Source: JASHUC01 sp963849095 (lineage in GTDB: Bacteria; Pseudomonadota; Gammaproteobacteria; Steroidobacterales; Steroidobacteraceae). Taken from it: 64,000 nucleotides of DNA. The DNA is taken from the NCBI GenBank assembly GCA_963849095.1, contig CAWKGA010000001.1:248001-312000 (forward strand), given 5' to 3'. Made by a program: the position numbers and the translations under genes. Below, piece by piece: positions 16,717 to 26,853 of the stretch (the first letter of the stretch is position 1; every line of letters begins with the position of its first letter). Under the pieces are notes generated by a model that had not been told where the DNA came from, did no database searches, and saw only the letters and a list, made by a program, of their open reading frames with translations.

Positions 16717-17994
16717 ATGGACAAACTGCAGATCCAGGGGGGCATCCCGCTCGAGGGGGAGGTGCGCATCAGCGGCGCGAAGAACGCGACGCTCCCGATC
16801 CTCGCGGCGGCGCTACTCACCGATGACCCCCTCGTCGTCGCCAACGTGCCGCACCTGCAGGATGTCACGACGACCATCGAGCTGCTCGGGCGCATGGGGG
16901 TGAGCGTCACCATCGACGAGCACATGCACATCGAGGTCGATGCCTCGGGGTTACGCGAGTGCTTCGCGCCCTACGATCTCGTGAAGACCATGCGCGCATC
17001 GATCCTGGTCCTCGGGCCGCTCGTCGCGAAGTTCGGGCGCGCGGACGTATCGCTCCCCGGCGGCTGCGCGATCGGCGCGCGGCCGGTCAATATCCACGTG
17101 GCCGGGCTCCAGGCGATGGGCGCGGACATCCAGATCGAGGGCGGCTACATCCGGGCGCGCGCCTCGCGCTTGAAGGGCGCGCGCCTCGTCCTGGACACCG
17201 TCACGGTGACGGGGACCGAGAACCTCATGATGGCCGCGACGCTCGCCGAGGGCGAGACGGTGATCGAGAACGCCGCGCGCGAGCCCGAGGTGGTCGATCT
17301 GGCGCGCTGCCTCGTCGCGATGGGCGCGAAGATCCACGGCGCCGGCACGGACAAGATCACCGTGGAAGGCGTTCCGCGGCTGCACGGCACCCGCTACGAG
17401 GTGCTCCCGGACCGCATCGAGAGCGGCACGTACCTCGTCGCCGGAGCGATCACGCGCGGCAATGTGCGCATCAAGCACACCCGCCCCGACCACCTCGATG
17501 CGGTGCTCGCGAAGCTCGAGGAAGCGGGCGCGAAGGTGGGCGTCGGCGACAGCTGGATCGAGGTCGACATGCGCGGGCGCAGGCCCCGCGCCGTTGACGT
17601 GCGCACCGCGCCCTATCCCGCGTTTCCGACCGACATGCAGGCGCAGTTCGCCGCCCTCAACACCGTCGCGGAAGGCGTGGGAACCATCATCGAGACGATC
17701 TTCGAGAACCGCTTCATGCACATGCTCGAGATGCGCCGGCTCGGCGCCGAGATCCGTCTCGAGGGCAACACCGCGATCATTCGTGGAGTCGAGCGGCTCA
17801 CGGCGGCGCCGGTGATGGCGACCGACCTGCGTGCCTCCGCGAGCCTCGTGCTGGCGGGGCTCGTCGCGGAAGGCCGCACGGAGGTGGAGCGCATCTACCA
17901 CATCGACCGGGGATACGAGACGATCGAGGAGAAGCTCGCGCAGCTCGGGGCGCAGATCAAGCGCGTGCCGACCAAAGCGTCGGGAGCGGTTTGA
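16717..17994 (+). CDS. murA: UDP-N-acetylglucosamine 1-carboxyvinyltransferase
   Basis: 425 residues. First committed step of peptidoglycan synthesis: it adds enolpyruvate to UDP-GlcNAc. The substrate Lys is in SGAKNATLP (Lys22), and the PEP-binding loop SLPGGCAIGARPVN carries Cys117, the fosfomycin target, so the enzyme is the Cys (sensitive) form. The ATG at 1-2 nt after AAGGGC was chosen because the protein then begins MDKLQIQGG, as in the family. It follows ibaG. Confidence 0.97.
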   Translation: MDKLQIQGGIPLEGEVRISGAKNATLPILAAALLTDDPLVVANVPHLQDVTTTIELLGRMGVSVTIDEHMHIEVDASGLRECFAPYDLVKTMRASILVLGPLVAKFGRADVSLPGGCAIGARPVNIHVAGLQAMGADIQIEGGYIRARASRLKGARLVLDTVTVTGTENLMMAATLAEGETVIENAAREPEVVDLARCLVAMGAKIHGAGTDKITVEGVPRLHGTRYEVLPDRIESGTYLVAGAITRGNVRIKHTRPDHLDAVLAKLEEAGAKVGVGDSWIEVDMRGRRPRAVDVRTAPYPAFPTDMQAQFAALNTVAEGVGTIIETIFENRFMHMLEMRRLGAEIRLEGNTAIIRGVERLTAAPVMATDLRASASLVLAGLVAEGRTEVERIYHIDRGYETIEEKLAQLGAQIKRVPTKASGAV

Positions 17995-18079
17995 ACGGCA
18001 AGAGGGCAAGCTCGGTCTCGAGCGTGAGCAGGACCGCGGGTTGCGGGATCGTGTGAACTGAAAAAAGCGAGGGTCGGCT

Positions 18080-19069
<990 letters not shown>

Positions 19070-19080
19070 GGGCTCGGACG

Positions 19081-20514
19081 ATGCCCCAGTCATCGGACTC
19101 ACTGGTGCTCTTCGGCGCAGCGGGCGACCTTTGCTATCGCAAGATCTATCCGGCGCTCTACCACCTCGTCGAGCGCCGCCGGCTCGATGTTCCCATCATT
19201 GGCGTCGCCCGCGCCGGATTGACAACCGAGCAGTTAGCGGGGCGCGTGCGCGAGAGTGTCGGCAAGTTCGTGCCCCAGGCGAAGGATGAAGCGGTGAGCC
19301 GCCTCGTCGCGCTCATCCGGTACGTCGATGGCGATTACCGGCAGAGCGCGACCTTTCAAAGCTTGCGCGAGGCCCTGGGGAATGCCTCGCGGCCGCTGCA
19401 CTATCTCGCGATCCCGCCGAGCATGTTCCCGGAGGTCGTGAGGATGCTCGGCTCCTCGGGCTGCGCCGCCGGCGCGCGGGTCGTGGTCGAGAAGCCGTTC
19501 GGCCGCGATCTGCCGTCCGCGCTCGCGCTCAATCACACCCTGCACGAGGTGTTCGACGAGTCGGCCATCTTTCGCATCGACCACTACCTCGGCAAGGAGC
19601 CGGTGCAGAACCTCCTTTATTTCCGCTTCGCGAACTCCTTTCTCGAGCCGGTCTGGAACCGCAACTACGTCGCGAGCGTGCAGATCACGATGGCCGAGAA
19701 GCTCGGCATCGCGGGCCGGGGCCGCTTCTACGAGGAGGCGGGAGCGATCCGCGACGTGATCCAGAACCATCTGCTGCAGATCGTCGCGTTCCTCGCGATG
19801 GAGCCGCCGGTCCGCTACGCGCGGGATGCGTTGCGGGACGAGAAGGTGAAGGTGTTCCGCGCCATCCGTCCTATCGACCCGGGCAGGCTCGTGCGCGGGC
19901 AGTTCGAGGGCTACCGGCAGGAGCCCGGAGTCGCGCCCGACTCACGCGTCGAGACCTTCGCGGCCGTGCGGCTGCAGATCGACTCCTGGCGCTGGAGCGG
20001 GGTGCCCTTCTACTTGCGAACGGGCAAGTGCCTGCCGGTCACGGCGACGGAGGTGGTGGTGGACCTGCACCCCCCGCCGGCCAACGTCTTCGGCGCCCTC
20101 GCCCCCGGCCAGCCGAATTATCTGCGCTTTCGTGTGGGTCCGGATGTCGCGATCGCCCTCGGCGCTCACACGAAGCAGCCGGGCCCGGCGATGCAGGGCC
20201 GCGAGGTCGAGCTCTACGTGAGCCAGCAACAGGCCGATGCGATGGATGCCTACGAGCGCCTGATCGGCGATGCGATGGTCGGAGACGCCGTGCTCTTCGC
20301 GCGCGAGGACGAGGTGGAGGCGGCCTGGGCCGTGGTCGATCCCGCGCTCCGCGCGCAAACCCCGGTCCACGAGTATCGGCGGGGCAGCTGGGGTCCGCCT
20401 CAGGCCGAAGCGATCGTCGCCGAGGGCCCTTGCAGCTGGCACAACCCGGGCGAGGAGCCGGGCGACTGGACGCGTGCTTCCGGACGAGAGGAAGCCCGCA
20501 AGTCGGCGCCATGA
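19081..20514 (+). CDS. zwf: Glucose-6-phosphate 1-dehydrogenase
   Basis: 477 residues. It oxidises glucose-6-P to 6-phosphogluconolactone. The coenzyme loop is LFGAAGDLCYRK and the active-site signature RIDHYLGKEPVQN holds the catalytic His and Lys. The ATG at 19081 was chosen as the first residue of the conserved domain, although the frame continues upstream over gnd. With gnd before it and pgl convergent behind it, the oxidative pentose-phosphate pathway is complete at one locus. Confidence 0.96.
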   Translation: MPQSSDSLVLFGAAGDLCYRKIYPALYHLVERRRLDVPIIGVARAGLTTEQLAGRVRESVGKFVPQAKDEAVSRLVALIRYVDGDYRQSATFQSLREALGNASRPLHYLAIPPSMFPEVVRMLGSSGCAAGARVVVEKPFGRDLPSALALNHTLHEVFDESAIFRIDHYLGKEPVQNLLYFRFANSFLEPVWNRNYVASVQITMAEKLGIAGRGRFYEEAGAIRDVIQNHLLQIVAFLAMEPPVRYARDALRDEKVKVFRAIRPIDPGRLVRGQFEGYRQEPGVAPDSRVETFAAVRLQIDSWRWSGVPFYLRTGKCLPVTATEVVVDLHPPPANVFGALAPGQPNYLRFRVGPDVAIALGAHTKQPGPAMQGREVELYVSQQQADAMDAYERLIGDAMVGDAVLFAREDEVEAAWAVVDPALRAQTPVHEYRRGSWGPPQAEAIVAEGPCSWHNPGEEPGDWTRASGREEARKSAP

Positions 20515-20553
20515 CCTCGAGCGGTCCGGGACGCCCGGGAGCCGGGCGAGACG

Positions 20554-21297
20554 CTACCCACGTGGAGCCGGCCACGCCTCCGGCTCCGTCCAGACCTCGA
20601 CGGACTTGCAGCCGGACACGGCCTGCCACGCGGTGAGGGCGGGGCTGCGCTCGAGCAGCGCGGCGAGCGCCGTGCGCTTGTCGGCGCCCGCCACCACGAA
20701 CACGACTTCCTGCATCCGCGCGAGCACCTCGGGGGTGACGCTGACGGCGTCGCGGCCGTCCGGTCGATGGACCGAGATGGCGTGGCGGCCCCGCGCCCGT
20801 CCAATGTCCTCCGCGCGGAATAGCGAGGCCGTGTGGCCGTCGGCGCCGAGGCCGAGCAGTCCGAGGCCGAAGCGCGCGCCGCTGCCCGCGAGCTCCGCGA
20901 GCCTGCGCTCATAGTCCGCGGCCGCCTCCTCGAGCGGCAGCTCGGTCCGGACACGCAGCACGCGCTCCGGAGCGAGCGCGAGCGCATCGAGCAGCGGCCG
21001 TGTCTGGTGGTAGTTGCTCGCGTCCGAGTCGGACGGTACATAGCGGTCATCGCTGTAGAAAAGCGTCAGCCCCGGGGCCGGCCGCACACCCTGCTCCCCG
21101 AGCGCACGGTACGCCGGGAGCGGTGTGTTCCCGCCCGACAGCATCACCGCGGAGGGTCCGCCGGCGCTTGCACCTGTGAGTGCACGCTCCAGCCGGCGAG
21201 CGAGCGCCGAGATGAGCTCCGTGCGATCCGCGAAGCAGTGAGCACGCACTCCGCCGCTGTCCGCGCCCGAATACCCGGGTCCGCTCGTGCTGGCCAT
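20554..21297 (-). CDS. pgl: 6-phosphogluconolactonase
   Basis: 247 residues, of the DevB/NagB-like fold. It hydrolyses the lactone made by Zwf. Motifs are LSGGNTPLPAYRAL, FYSDDRYVPSDSDASN and GLGADGHTASLF with the catalytic His. The ATG at 21297 was chosen because a strong Shine-Dalgarno (AAGGAGG) precedes it on the minus strand and the family domain begins soon after. It is convergent with zwf across a 39-bp gap and downstream of the DegS-like gene. Confidence 0.94.
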   Translation of the reverse strand: MASTSGPGYSGADSGGVRAHCFADRTELISALARRLERALTGASAGGPSAVMLSGGNTPLPAYRALGEQGVRPAPGLTLFYSDDRYVPSDSDASNYHQTRPLLDALALAPERVLRVRTELPLEEAAADYERRLAELAGSGARFGLGLLGLGADGHTASLFRAEDIGRARGRHAISVHRPDGRDAVSVTPEVLARMQEVVFVVAGADKRTALAALLERSPALTAWQAVSGCKSVEVWTEPEAWPAPRG

Positions 21298-21326
21298 GGG
21301 GCCCTCCTTCCGACTTCCGCCGCGCG

Positions 21327-22493
21327 CTATCGGCTCTGCGGCCTCTCCACCACGCGGATCCGCGCCTGGAAGCTCGTCTCGCCGCGCAGTCCTTTGATCC
21401 GCAGCATATCTCCGGGCATGAGGCTCGCGATATGCGCCATGACCGCCTGGGCGCTCTCGGCCCGGACGCCGTCGATCTCGGTGATCAGGTCGCCGGACCG
21501 CAGCCCCGCCTGCACCCCGGGACTGCCCAGGTAGAGCGTCGCGATGACGACGCCGCCGTGAGCGAGTCCGAGCTGCGCGGCCTGATCGGACGACACATCC
21601 TCCGGCAGGATGCCGATCCACCCGCGGACGACCCGGCCCTTCTCGATGATCTCGCGCACGACGCCCCGCACCATGTTCACCGGTATGGCGAATCCGATGC
21701 CCTCGACGACGCCTTGGCTGCCGGGGTTCGTGTTGGCGATCGCCGTGTTGATCCCGACGAGGTCGCCAGTCGTATCGATGAGTGCGCCGCCGGAATTGCC
21801 CGAGTTGATCGGCGCATCCGTCTGGATGAAGTCCTCGAGCGTTGCGATCCCGAGCTGCTGGCGGCCCGTCGCGCTCACGATGCCGTGGGTCACGGTCTCG
21901 GACAGTCCGAGCGGATCGCCGATGGCGAGCACCACGTCCCCGACCCGCAGCTGATCCGAGCGCCCGAGGGGCATCACCGGCAGATTCGGGAGATCGATCT
22001 TCAGCACGGCGAGGTCGGTGTCGGGATCGCGGCCGACGATGGTCGCATCCGCGGTGCGTCCGTCCGCGAGCTGGACACGGATCTCGGCGGCGTTCGAGAT
22101 CACGTGCTGGTTGGTGACGATGTGCCCCTGCTCGTCCACGATGACGCCGGAGCCCAGGCTGCGCTCGATGCGCTGGCGATAGAGCGGACGGAAGGAGTCG
22201 CCGAACAGCTCGTCGAGCCCGGAGGGCGCGATCCGCTCGGTCACGAGACGCGCCGTGAAGATATTGACCACGGCCGGGGCGGCGCGCTCAACGGCATCGG
22301 CGTAGCTCACGCGTCCCGGCCTGTCCGCCCGCCGCTCGACCGCAGGGCTCACCGGCAGGAGCAAGGTGCGCACTGTAGCGCCGCGCCGCACGAGATCCGG
22401 CCGCCAGGCGACGATCACGAACGCGAGCGCAAGGCCGCACGCAACGGAGACGGCGATGAACGTCAGCGCCCGTCCGAGCAAGGTCTTTCGCAT
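21327..22493 (-). CDS. Membrane-anchored HtrA-family serine protease (DegS/AlgW-like)
   Basis: 388 residues. One N-terminal membrane helix (about residues 9-29), a trypsin-like domain with His130 (TNQHV), Asp160 (DTDLAVLK) and Ser234 (SGNSGGAL), then a single PDZ domain to the end. One anchor and one PDZ is the layout of DegS/AlgW, which cleave an anti-sigma factor to start the envelope-stress response; no rseA or rpoE is in view to confirm that job. AlgW-like genes lie near petABC in pseudomonads, which fits. It is divergent from petA. Confidence 0.9.
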   Translation of the reverse strand: MRKTLLGRALTFIAVSVACGLALAFVIVAWRPDLVRRGATVRTLLLPVSPAVERRADRPGRVSYADAVERAAPAVVNIFTARLVTERIAPSGLDELFGDSFRPLYRQRIERSLGSGVIVDEQGHIVTNQHVISNAAEIRVQLADGRTADATIVGRDPDTDLAVLKIDLPNLPVMPLGRSDQLRVGDVVLAIGDPLGLSETVTHGIVSATGRQQLGIATLEDFIQTDAPINSGNSGGALIDTTGDLVGINTAIANTNPGSQGVVEGIGFAIPVNMVRGVVREIIEKGRVVRGWIGILPEDVSSDQAAQLGLAHGGVVIATLYLGSPGVQAGLRSGDLITEIDGVRAESAQAVMAHIASLMPGDMLRIKGLRGETSFQARIRVVERPQSR

Positions 22494-22500
22494 GGTTGTG

Positions 22501-22506
22501 TATAAT
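22501..22506 (+). promoter_or_regulatory. Probable -10 element of the petABC promoter
   Basis: A perfect TATAAT hexamer lies in the DegS-petA divergent gap, about 90 nt before the petA start. No good -35 is visible 16-18 nt upstream, so activator help or an extended -10 is possible. Confidence 0.5.
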
Positions 22507-22536
22507 GCGCCGCCTCCCGCAAGTCTAGGAGCTTAA

Positions 22537-22560
22537 TTGCCCGCACAACCTGGCGGGCAA
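22537..22560 (+). promoter_or_regulatory. Stem-loop in the petABC leader
   Basis: TTGCCCGC and GCGGGCAA form an 8-bp stem with an 8-nt loop between the -10 element and petA. There is no U tract. It could stabilise the leader RNA; no known riboswitch is recognised. Confidence 0.4.
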
Positions 22561-22596
22561 GGGAGTCGGCAGTGCATGGGTCTGGAGAGTCGATAG

Positions 22597-22822
22597 ATGG
22601 CCGATACCGGTGTGCTCACCGATGGCGAGATTGACGTTGATGAGAGCAGGCGGAGCCTTCTGGTCGCGGCAACGGCGGCGGTCGGAGCGGTAGGCGCCGC
22701 CTTCACGGTTCGACCTCTCGGGGCGTGTGTTCGAGGGGTCGCCCGCCTCGGTGAACCTGCGCGTCCCGCCCTACAACTTCGCCTCCGCGCTCAAGCTGGT
22801 CATCGGAGCCGACAACGCATGA
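22597..22822 (+). pseudogene. petA: Rieske iron-sulfur subunit of cytochrome bc1, internally deleted
   Basis: The first 37 residues are a normal PetA N-terminus with a twin-arginine export motif (DESRRSLL) and a membrane anchor, ending VGAAFT. The sequence then jumps, in another frame, to the normal C-terminus beginning FDLSGRVFEGSPAS and ending VIGADNA. About 120 residues are missing, including both cluster-binding boxes (CTHLGC and CPCHGS), so no [2Fe-2S] centre can form. The stop is 12 nt before the petB ATG, as in an intact operon. It may be a real deletion or a mis-assembly. Confidence 0.85.
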
Positions 22823-22834
22823 GGACCAATATAG

Positions 22835-24101
22835 ATGGCAGTCGTCGCGAAACCTCCCGCAGCGCCGGCTGCGAAGACCGGCCGCCTTCGCGCCTGGTTC
22901 TACAAGCGCTTGCCCGATCGAGGAGTTCATCTCGACCCAGCTCACGGGCTACTACGCACCGAAGAACTTCAACTTCTGGTACTACTTCGGCGTCCTGTCG
23001 ATCGTCGTCCTCGCGCTGCAGCTCTTCACCGGCATCTTTCTCACGATGTTCTACAAGCCGGGCGCGGCGACTTCCTTCGAATCCGTCCAGTTCATCATGC
23101 GCGAGGTGGACTACGGCTGGCTCATCCGGTACATGCACTCGACGGGCGCATCGTTCTTCTTCCTCGTCGTGTACCTCCACATGTTCCGCGCGCTGCTGTA
23201 CGGATCGTACAAGGCGCCGCGCGAGCTGCTCTGGATCATCGGCATGCTGGTGTATCTCACCTTGATGGGCGAGGCCTTCATGGGCTACGTGCTGCCTTGG
23301 GGCAACATGTCGTACTGGGCGGCGCAGGTGATCGTCAATATCTTCGGCACGATACCCTGGATCGGACCCGGGCTCGTCGAGTGGATTCGCGGCGATTACG
23401 GCATCGCGGATGCGACGCTCAATCGCTTCTTCGCGCTGCACGTCGTCGCCGTGCCGCTCGCGCTGCTGCTCCTCGTGGTGCTGCACCTCGTCGCGCTGCG
23501 CCAGACCGGCTCGAGCAATCCGGACGGCATCGAGATCAAGGAGAAGCTGGGCCCGGACGGCCACCCGCTCGATGGCATTCCCTTTCATCCGTACTACACG
23601 GTCAAGGACATGGTGGGCGTCGGCGTGTTCGCCGTGCTGTTCGCCATCGTCGTGTTCTTCGCGCCGCGGCTCGGCGGCTACTTCCTCGAGCCCGCGAATT
23701 TCGGGCCGGCAGACCCGCTCGCGACCCCGGCGGAGATCACTCCGTCGTGGTATTTCACGCCGTACTACGCCATCCTGCGCTCGATACCCAATCAGCGCCT
23801 CGGTGCGCTCCTCCTGCTGCTCGCCGTGATGGCGTATCTGTTCCTGCCGTGGCTCGACCGCTCGCCGGTGAAGTCGATGCGCTACAAGGGCTGGATCTCG
23901 CGGGCGTTCCTTGCGCTGTTCGTGCTGGCGTTCCTCGGTCTCATGTACGTGGGACTCAATCCGCCCACGTCCGGCGTCGTGTTAATGGGCCGGATCTGCA
24001 CCGTCTTCTACTTCGCCTATTTTGTCTTGATGCCGTTCTACACGCGCATAGATCGTGCCAAACCGGCGCCTGACCGGGTGAGATTCCATGCTCACGCTTA
24101 A
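22835..24101 (+). pseudogene. petB: Cytochrome b subunit of the bc1 complex, frameshifted near the start
   Basis: The ATG opens MAVVAKPPAAPAAKTG and runs 27 codons to FYKRLP. One extra C in the run at 22913-22915 then shifts the frame. In the third frame the protein continues normally from IEEFISTQLTGYYAP to the end, about 420 residues in total. The haem-ligand helices (YMHSTGASFFFLVVYLH, ALHVVAVPLALLLLVVLH) and the Qo-site PEWY-like motif, here PSWYFTPYYAI, are intact. A homopolymer sequencing error would explain it; otherwise the gene is dead. It overlaps petC by 14 nt. Confidence 0.85.
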
Positions 24102-24885
24102 TCCACTCAAGCAGACGGGCCGGCGCGCCGCGCTCGCCTTGTTGCTCGCCGCGTCCCTCGCGTCCGTCTCGGCGGTCGGGCAGGAGGCCGCCGCCGGGAA
24201 GGGCTTCGGATCGGACTGGCAGACCTGGAAGGCCGACAATTCCGTGTCGGACCTGGAGTCGCTCCAGCGCGGCGCCCGGGACTTCCTGAACTACTGCAAC
24301 GCCTGCCACTCGCTCGAGTACATGCGCTACTCGCGACTCGGCCAGGACCTGAAGATCCCGCCGAACCTGGTGCAGCAGTACCTGGTCCCGCCCGACAAGA
24401 AGCCGAGCGATTACATCGCGACCCCGATGCCGCCGACCGACGCCGTGAACTGGTTCGGCAAGCAGCCGCCGGACCTGTCCCTGATCGCCGAGGCGCGCGG
24501 GACGGACTATCTCTATCAGTACTTGACGACGTTCTACGTCGATCCCTCACGACCCACCGGCACCAACAATCTCGCGTACGACACCACGGCGATGCCCGAC
24601 GTGGTCTCGCAGCTCGAGGGCTTGAAGCGCGGCGTGTTCAGGAAGGTCGAGCTGAACGGCGCAACGGAGGAGGTGTTCGATCACTTCGAGACCCTCGTTC
24701 CCGGCAGCATGACGCGGGAGCAGTTCGACGGGTTCGCGCGCGATATCGTCAATTTCCTGGATTATGTTGCGGAACCCGCGCAGGTCCATCGCCGCTCCCT
24801 CGGCTTGTGGGTCGTGCTGTTCCTCCTGGTCTTCACCTGGCTCGCGTGGCTGCTCAAAAAGGAATACTGGAAAGACGTACACTAG
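24088..24885 (+). CDS. petC: Cytochrome c1 subunit of the bc1 complex
   Basis: 265 residues. A signal peptide ends near residue 32. The haem-binding CNACH is at 70-74 with a distal Met candidate further on, and a C-terminal membrane anchor lies at about 242-258, followed by KKEYWKDVH. It carries electrons from the Rieske centre to soluble cytochrome c. It is intact, unlike petA and petB upstream, and overlaps the petB end. Confidence 0.95.
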   Translation: MLTLNPLKQTGRRAALALLLAASLASVSAVGQEAAAGKGFGSDWQTWKADNSVSDLESLQRGARDFLNYCNACHSLEYMRYSRLGQDLKIPPNLVQQYLVPPDKKPSDYIATPMPPTDAVNWFGKQPPDLSLIAEARGTDYLYQYLTTFYVDPSRPTGTNNLAYDTTAMPDVVSQLEGLKRGVFRKVELNGATEEVFDHFETLVPGSMTREQFDGFARDIVNFLDYVAEPAQVHRRSLGLWVVLFLLVFTWLAWLLKKEYWKDVH

Positions 24886-24904
24886 GGGGAGCGCTGTTGC
24901 CTGT

Positions 24905-24932
24905 GCGGAGCCGCGGCGGAGCGCGGCTCCGC
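24905..24932 (+). terminator. GC-rich hairpin after petC
   Basis: Perfect 11-bp arms (GCGGAGCCGCG and its complement) with a 6-nt loop, 20 nt after the petC stop. No T run follows, so it is either a weak terminator or an RNA 3'-end stabiliser between petABC and sspAB. Confidence 0.4.
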
Positions 24933-24974
24933 GAGATCCGGCCGCAGGCCCTTGAGCGGCGCTAGGGAGCGCGA

Positions 24975-25601
24975 GTGTCGAGCCGACGTTCGATCATGAC
25001 GCTGTTCTCGGCGCCGACCGATCCGTGGAGCCATCGCGTCCGGATCGTGCTTGCCGAGAAGGGCATTGCGATCGACATCGTGAACGTCGAGCCCGGGAAG
25101 CTCCCGGAGGATCTGCTCGACCTGAACCCCTACCACAGCGTTCCGACCCTCGTCGATCGCGACCTCGTCCTGTACGACTCGCGCGTCATCATCGAGTATC
25201 TCGATGAGCGATTTCCCCATCCGCCTCTCATGCCGGTCGATCCCGTGACGCGGGCGCAGTTCCGCCTCGCGATGTATCGCATCGAGCGCGACTGGTACCG
25301 GCTCCTCCAGCAGATCGACCGCGAGCCGGACAAGAAGCAGGCGGTGAAGCTCAAGAAGGTCCTGCGGGATACGATCCTGCAGAGCATCGAGCTGTTTCGG
25401 GTCAAGCCTTACTTCCTGTCCGACGAGTTCTCACTGGTCGATGCGACCATCGCGCCCGTGCTGTGGCGCCTGCCGCGCTACGAGATCGACCTGCCTCGCG
25501 ATCCCGGCCAGCCCATCCTCAAGTACTCGAGCCTGGTGTTCTCGCGCCACGGATTTCGCGATAGCCTGTCGGACATGGAGCAGGAAATGAGAACCTTCTG
25601 A
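24975..25601 (+). CDS. sspA: Stringent starvation protein A
   Basis: 208 residues, a GST-fold protein without glutathione transferase activity that binds RNA polymerase. The N-terminal thioredoxin-like domain (MTLFSAPTDPWSHRVRIVLAEKG, split: MTLFSAPTDPWSH, RVRIVLAEKG) and ERFPHPPLMPV and FLSDEFSLVDATIAP segments match E. coli SspA closely. The GTG at 24975 gives a seven-residue extension before the internal ATG at 24996, as in E. coli. It lies 8 nt ahead of sspB and is surely co-transcribed. Confidence 0.95.
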   Translation: MSSRRSIMTLFSAPTDPWSHRVRIVLAEKGIAIDIVNVEPGKLPEDLLDLNPYHSVPTLVDRDLVLYDSRVIIEYLDERFPHPPLMPVDPVTRAQFRLAMYRIERDWYRLLQQIDREPDKKQAVKLKKVLRDTILQSIELFRVKPYFLSDEFSLVDATIAPVLWRLPRYEIDLPRDPGQPILKYSSLVFSRHGFRDSLSDMEQEMRTF

Positions 25602-25609
25602 GCGCCGCC

Positions 25610-26020
25610 GTGCCCGAGAGCCCGATCAGGTCCAAGCGGCCCTATCTGCTGCGCGCCATGCACCAGTGGATGACGGACAGCGGGCACACGCCGCACGTCA
25701 TCGTCGATACCGAGCGCGCGGGCGTGGAGGTGCCGCGGCCGTACGTGAAGGACGGCAAGATCGTGCTCAACCTCAGCTTCGACGCCGCGCAGCGGCTCAA
25801 TCTCGGCAACGAGTGGATCGAGCTCGACGCACGCTTCGCCGGCGTCTCGCAGCACGTGCGCTTTCCGGTGAATGCGGTGCTCGGCATCTACGCGCGCGAG
25901 ACCGGCGAGGGCATGGTGTTCTCGGAGCAGGATGCGGGCCCCGACCCTCCGACCAGGCCCACGTCTGCGCCGGAGGAGGGCGGGGGCCGCGGCCGCCCGC
26001 AGCTGAAGGTGGTGAAGTAG
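25610..26020 (+). CDS. sspB: ClpXP protease specificity-enhancing factor SspB
   Basis: 136 residues. The folded domain (KRPYLLRAMHQWMTDSG, NLSFDAAQRLNLGNEW, FPVNAVLGIYARETGEGM) binds the ssrA tag. A disordered Pro/Gly linker follows, ending in the ClpX-docking motif RPQLKVVK. It delivers tagged proteins to ClpXP. The start is a GTG. A degenerate second copy of its 3' end is found about 1.15 kb downstream (separate entry). Confidence 0.95.
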   Translation: MPESPIRSKRPYLLRAMHQWMTDSGHTPHVIVDTERAGVEVPRPYVKDGKIVLNLSFDAAQRLNLGNEWIELDARFAGVSQHVRFPVNAVLGIYARETGEGMVFSEQDAGPDPPTRPTSAPEEGGGRGRPQLKVVK

Positions 26021-26129
26021 CTCGGGGCGGCGTTGCGTTCGCAGGAGCGCTAGCTTCCCGGTCCGGGGGTCGGCTGGGAGCCTCCTCGCGGTTGGTCTAC
26101 CGGATGGGGGCTCTGCTCGAAAGAAGTGC

Positions 26130-26753
26130 TCAAAATGGGTACTGGTCGATGACCAGATCGGCGTGCTCTCGCATGCCTTCCCTGATTCCGTGCGCGAGCG
26201 TTATCAGGAACAATTGCGCCCCTTCTCGCCGGGCAAACTTCATCGCAGGAATGAAATCGCTGTCAGCGGTCGCCAGAACGATAACCCGCACCTGACGCTT
26301 CAGAGTCAAGCTAGCGATGTCCAATCCAATTCTCATATCGACTCCCTTCTGCCGAATGTTCGGTATAACGTCAGAGGATTCGATTTCGACCGTCGGCCCC
26401 TGCTTGTTAAGGATTCCGGGCTTGAGATGCCAGCCCTCGTGAAATAGCTCGCCGAAACGAAGTGCGAAAAACGGCTCTTTCAGGAGAGCGGCTTGGATAC
26501 TCTTGTTTCTCGCGGCAACATCAGTCGCACCGAAGTCCATGTTCCCACCCCCAAGCGGCAACTTAGCTGTACCTTCGAGGGGTTTTGCGTCGTAGTAATA
26601 GATGCGATGGAGCCGCATCTGATCGAGGCATTGAAGTTTCTGAACATCGCTCGCAAAGGCGGAGATATCAGCGGCACCGACTGGGGCTTTCTTTGTGCCG
26701 AGTTTGCGGCGAATGAATCCGCCATCGAGCAGCATCGCGTAGGACATGGGCAT
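26130..26753 (-). CDS. NYN-domain (PIN-like, DUF88/LabA-type) putative RNase
   Basis: 207 residues. The predicted nuclease core has acidic residues typical of NYN domains: Asp10 in YAMLLDGGFIRR, Asp139 and Asp145 in KGVDMRIGLDIASL, and Asp164/Asp166 in LATADSDFIPAMKFARREG. NYN proteins are metal-dependent RNases; the target is unknown. The ATG at 26753 was chosen because the fold starts there; ATG 26747 is equally possible, and residues further upstream in frame match nothing. The gene has lower GC than its neighbours and sits inside the sspB/yraN duplication, so it is probably acquired. Confidence 0.82.
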   Translation of the reverse strand: MPMSYAMLLDGGFIRRKLGTKKAPVGAADISAFASDVQKLQCLDQMRLHRIYYYDAKPLEGTAKLPLGGGNMDFGATDVAARNKSIQAALLKEPFFALRFGELFHEGWHLKPGILNKQGPTVEIESSDVIPNIRQKGVDMRIGLDIASLTLKRQVRVIVLATADSDFIPAMKFARREGAQLFLITLAHGIREGMREHADLVIDQYPF

Positions 26754-26754
26754 T

Positions 26755-26785
26755 GCGGCCCCCCAACAAAAAGGCCGCAAAGCGG
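26755..26785 (-). promoter_or_regulatory. Alternative hairpins just before the NYN start
   Basis: On the minus strand CCGC-TTT-GCGG is followed by CCTTTTT, a weak terminator-like shape. The same GCGGCC can pair instead with GGCCGC next to the start codon. The two pairings exclude each other, which is the form of an attenuator or a start-site switch. The stems are short (4 and 6 bp), so this is tentative. Confidence 0.25.
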
Positions 26786-26853
26786 GTGGGGGACGAACCC
26801 CTCTTATATGACACCCACTGAGCAGCCGTTTCTTAGGCACGAAGTCTACCTCT

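Noticed and set aside
26783..26805. A tRNA T-arm-like GGGGTTCG...CCCC on the minus strand upstream of the NYN gene, considered as an attachment-site remnant
   Set aside because: The loop and stem cannot be drawn as a 5-bp T-stem with a 7-nt loop, and no acceptor or CCA-like end follows.
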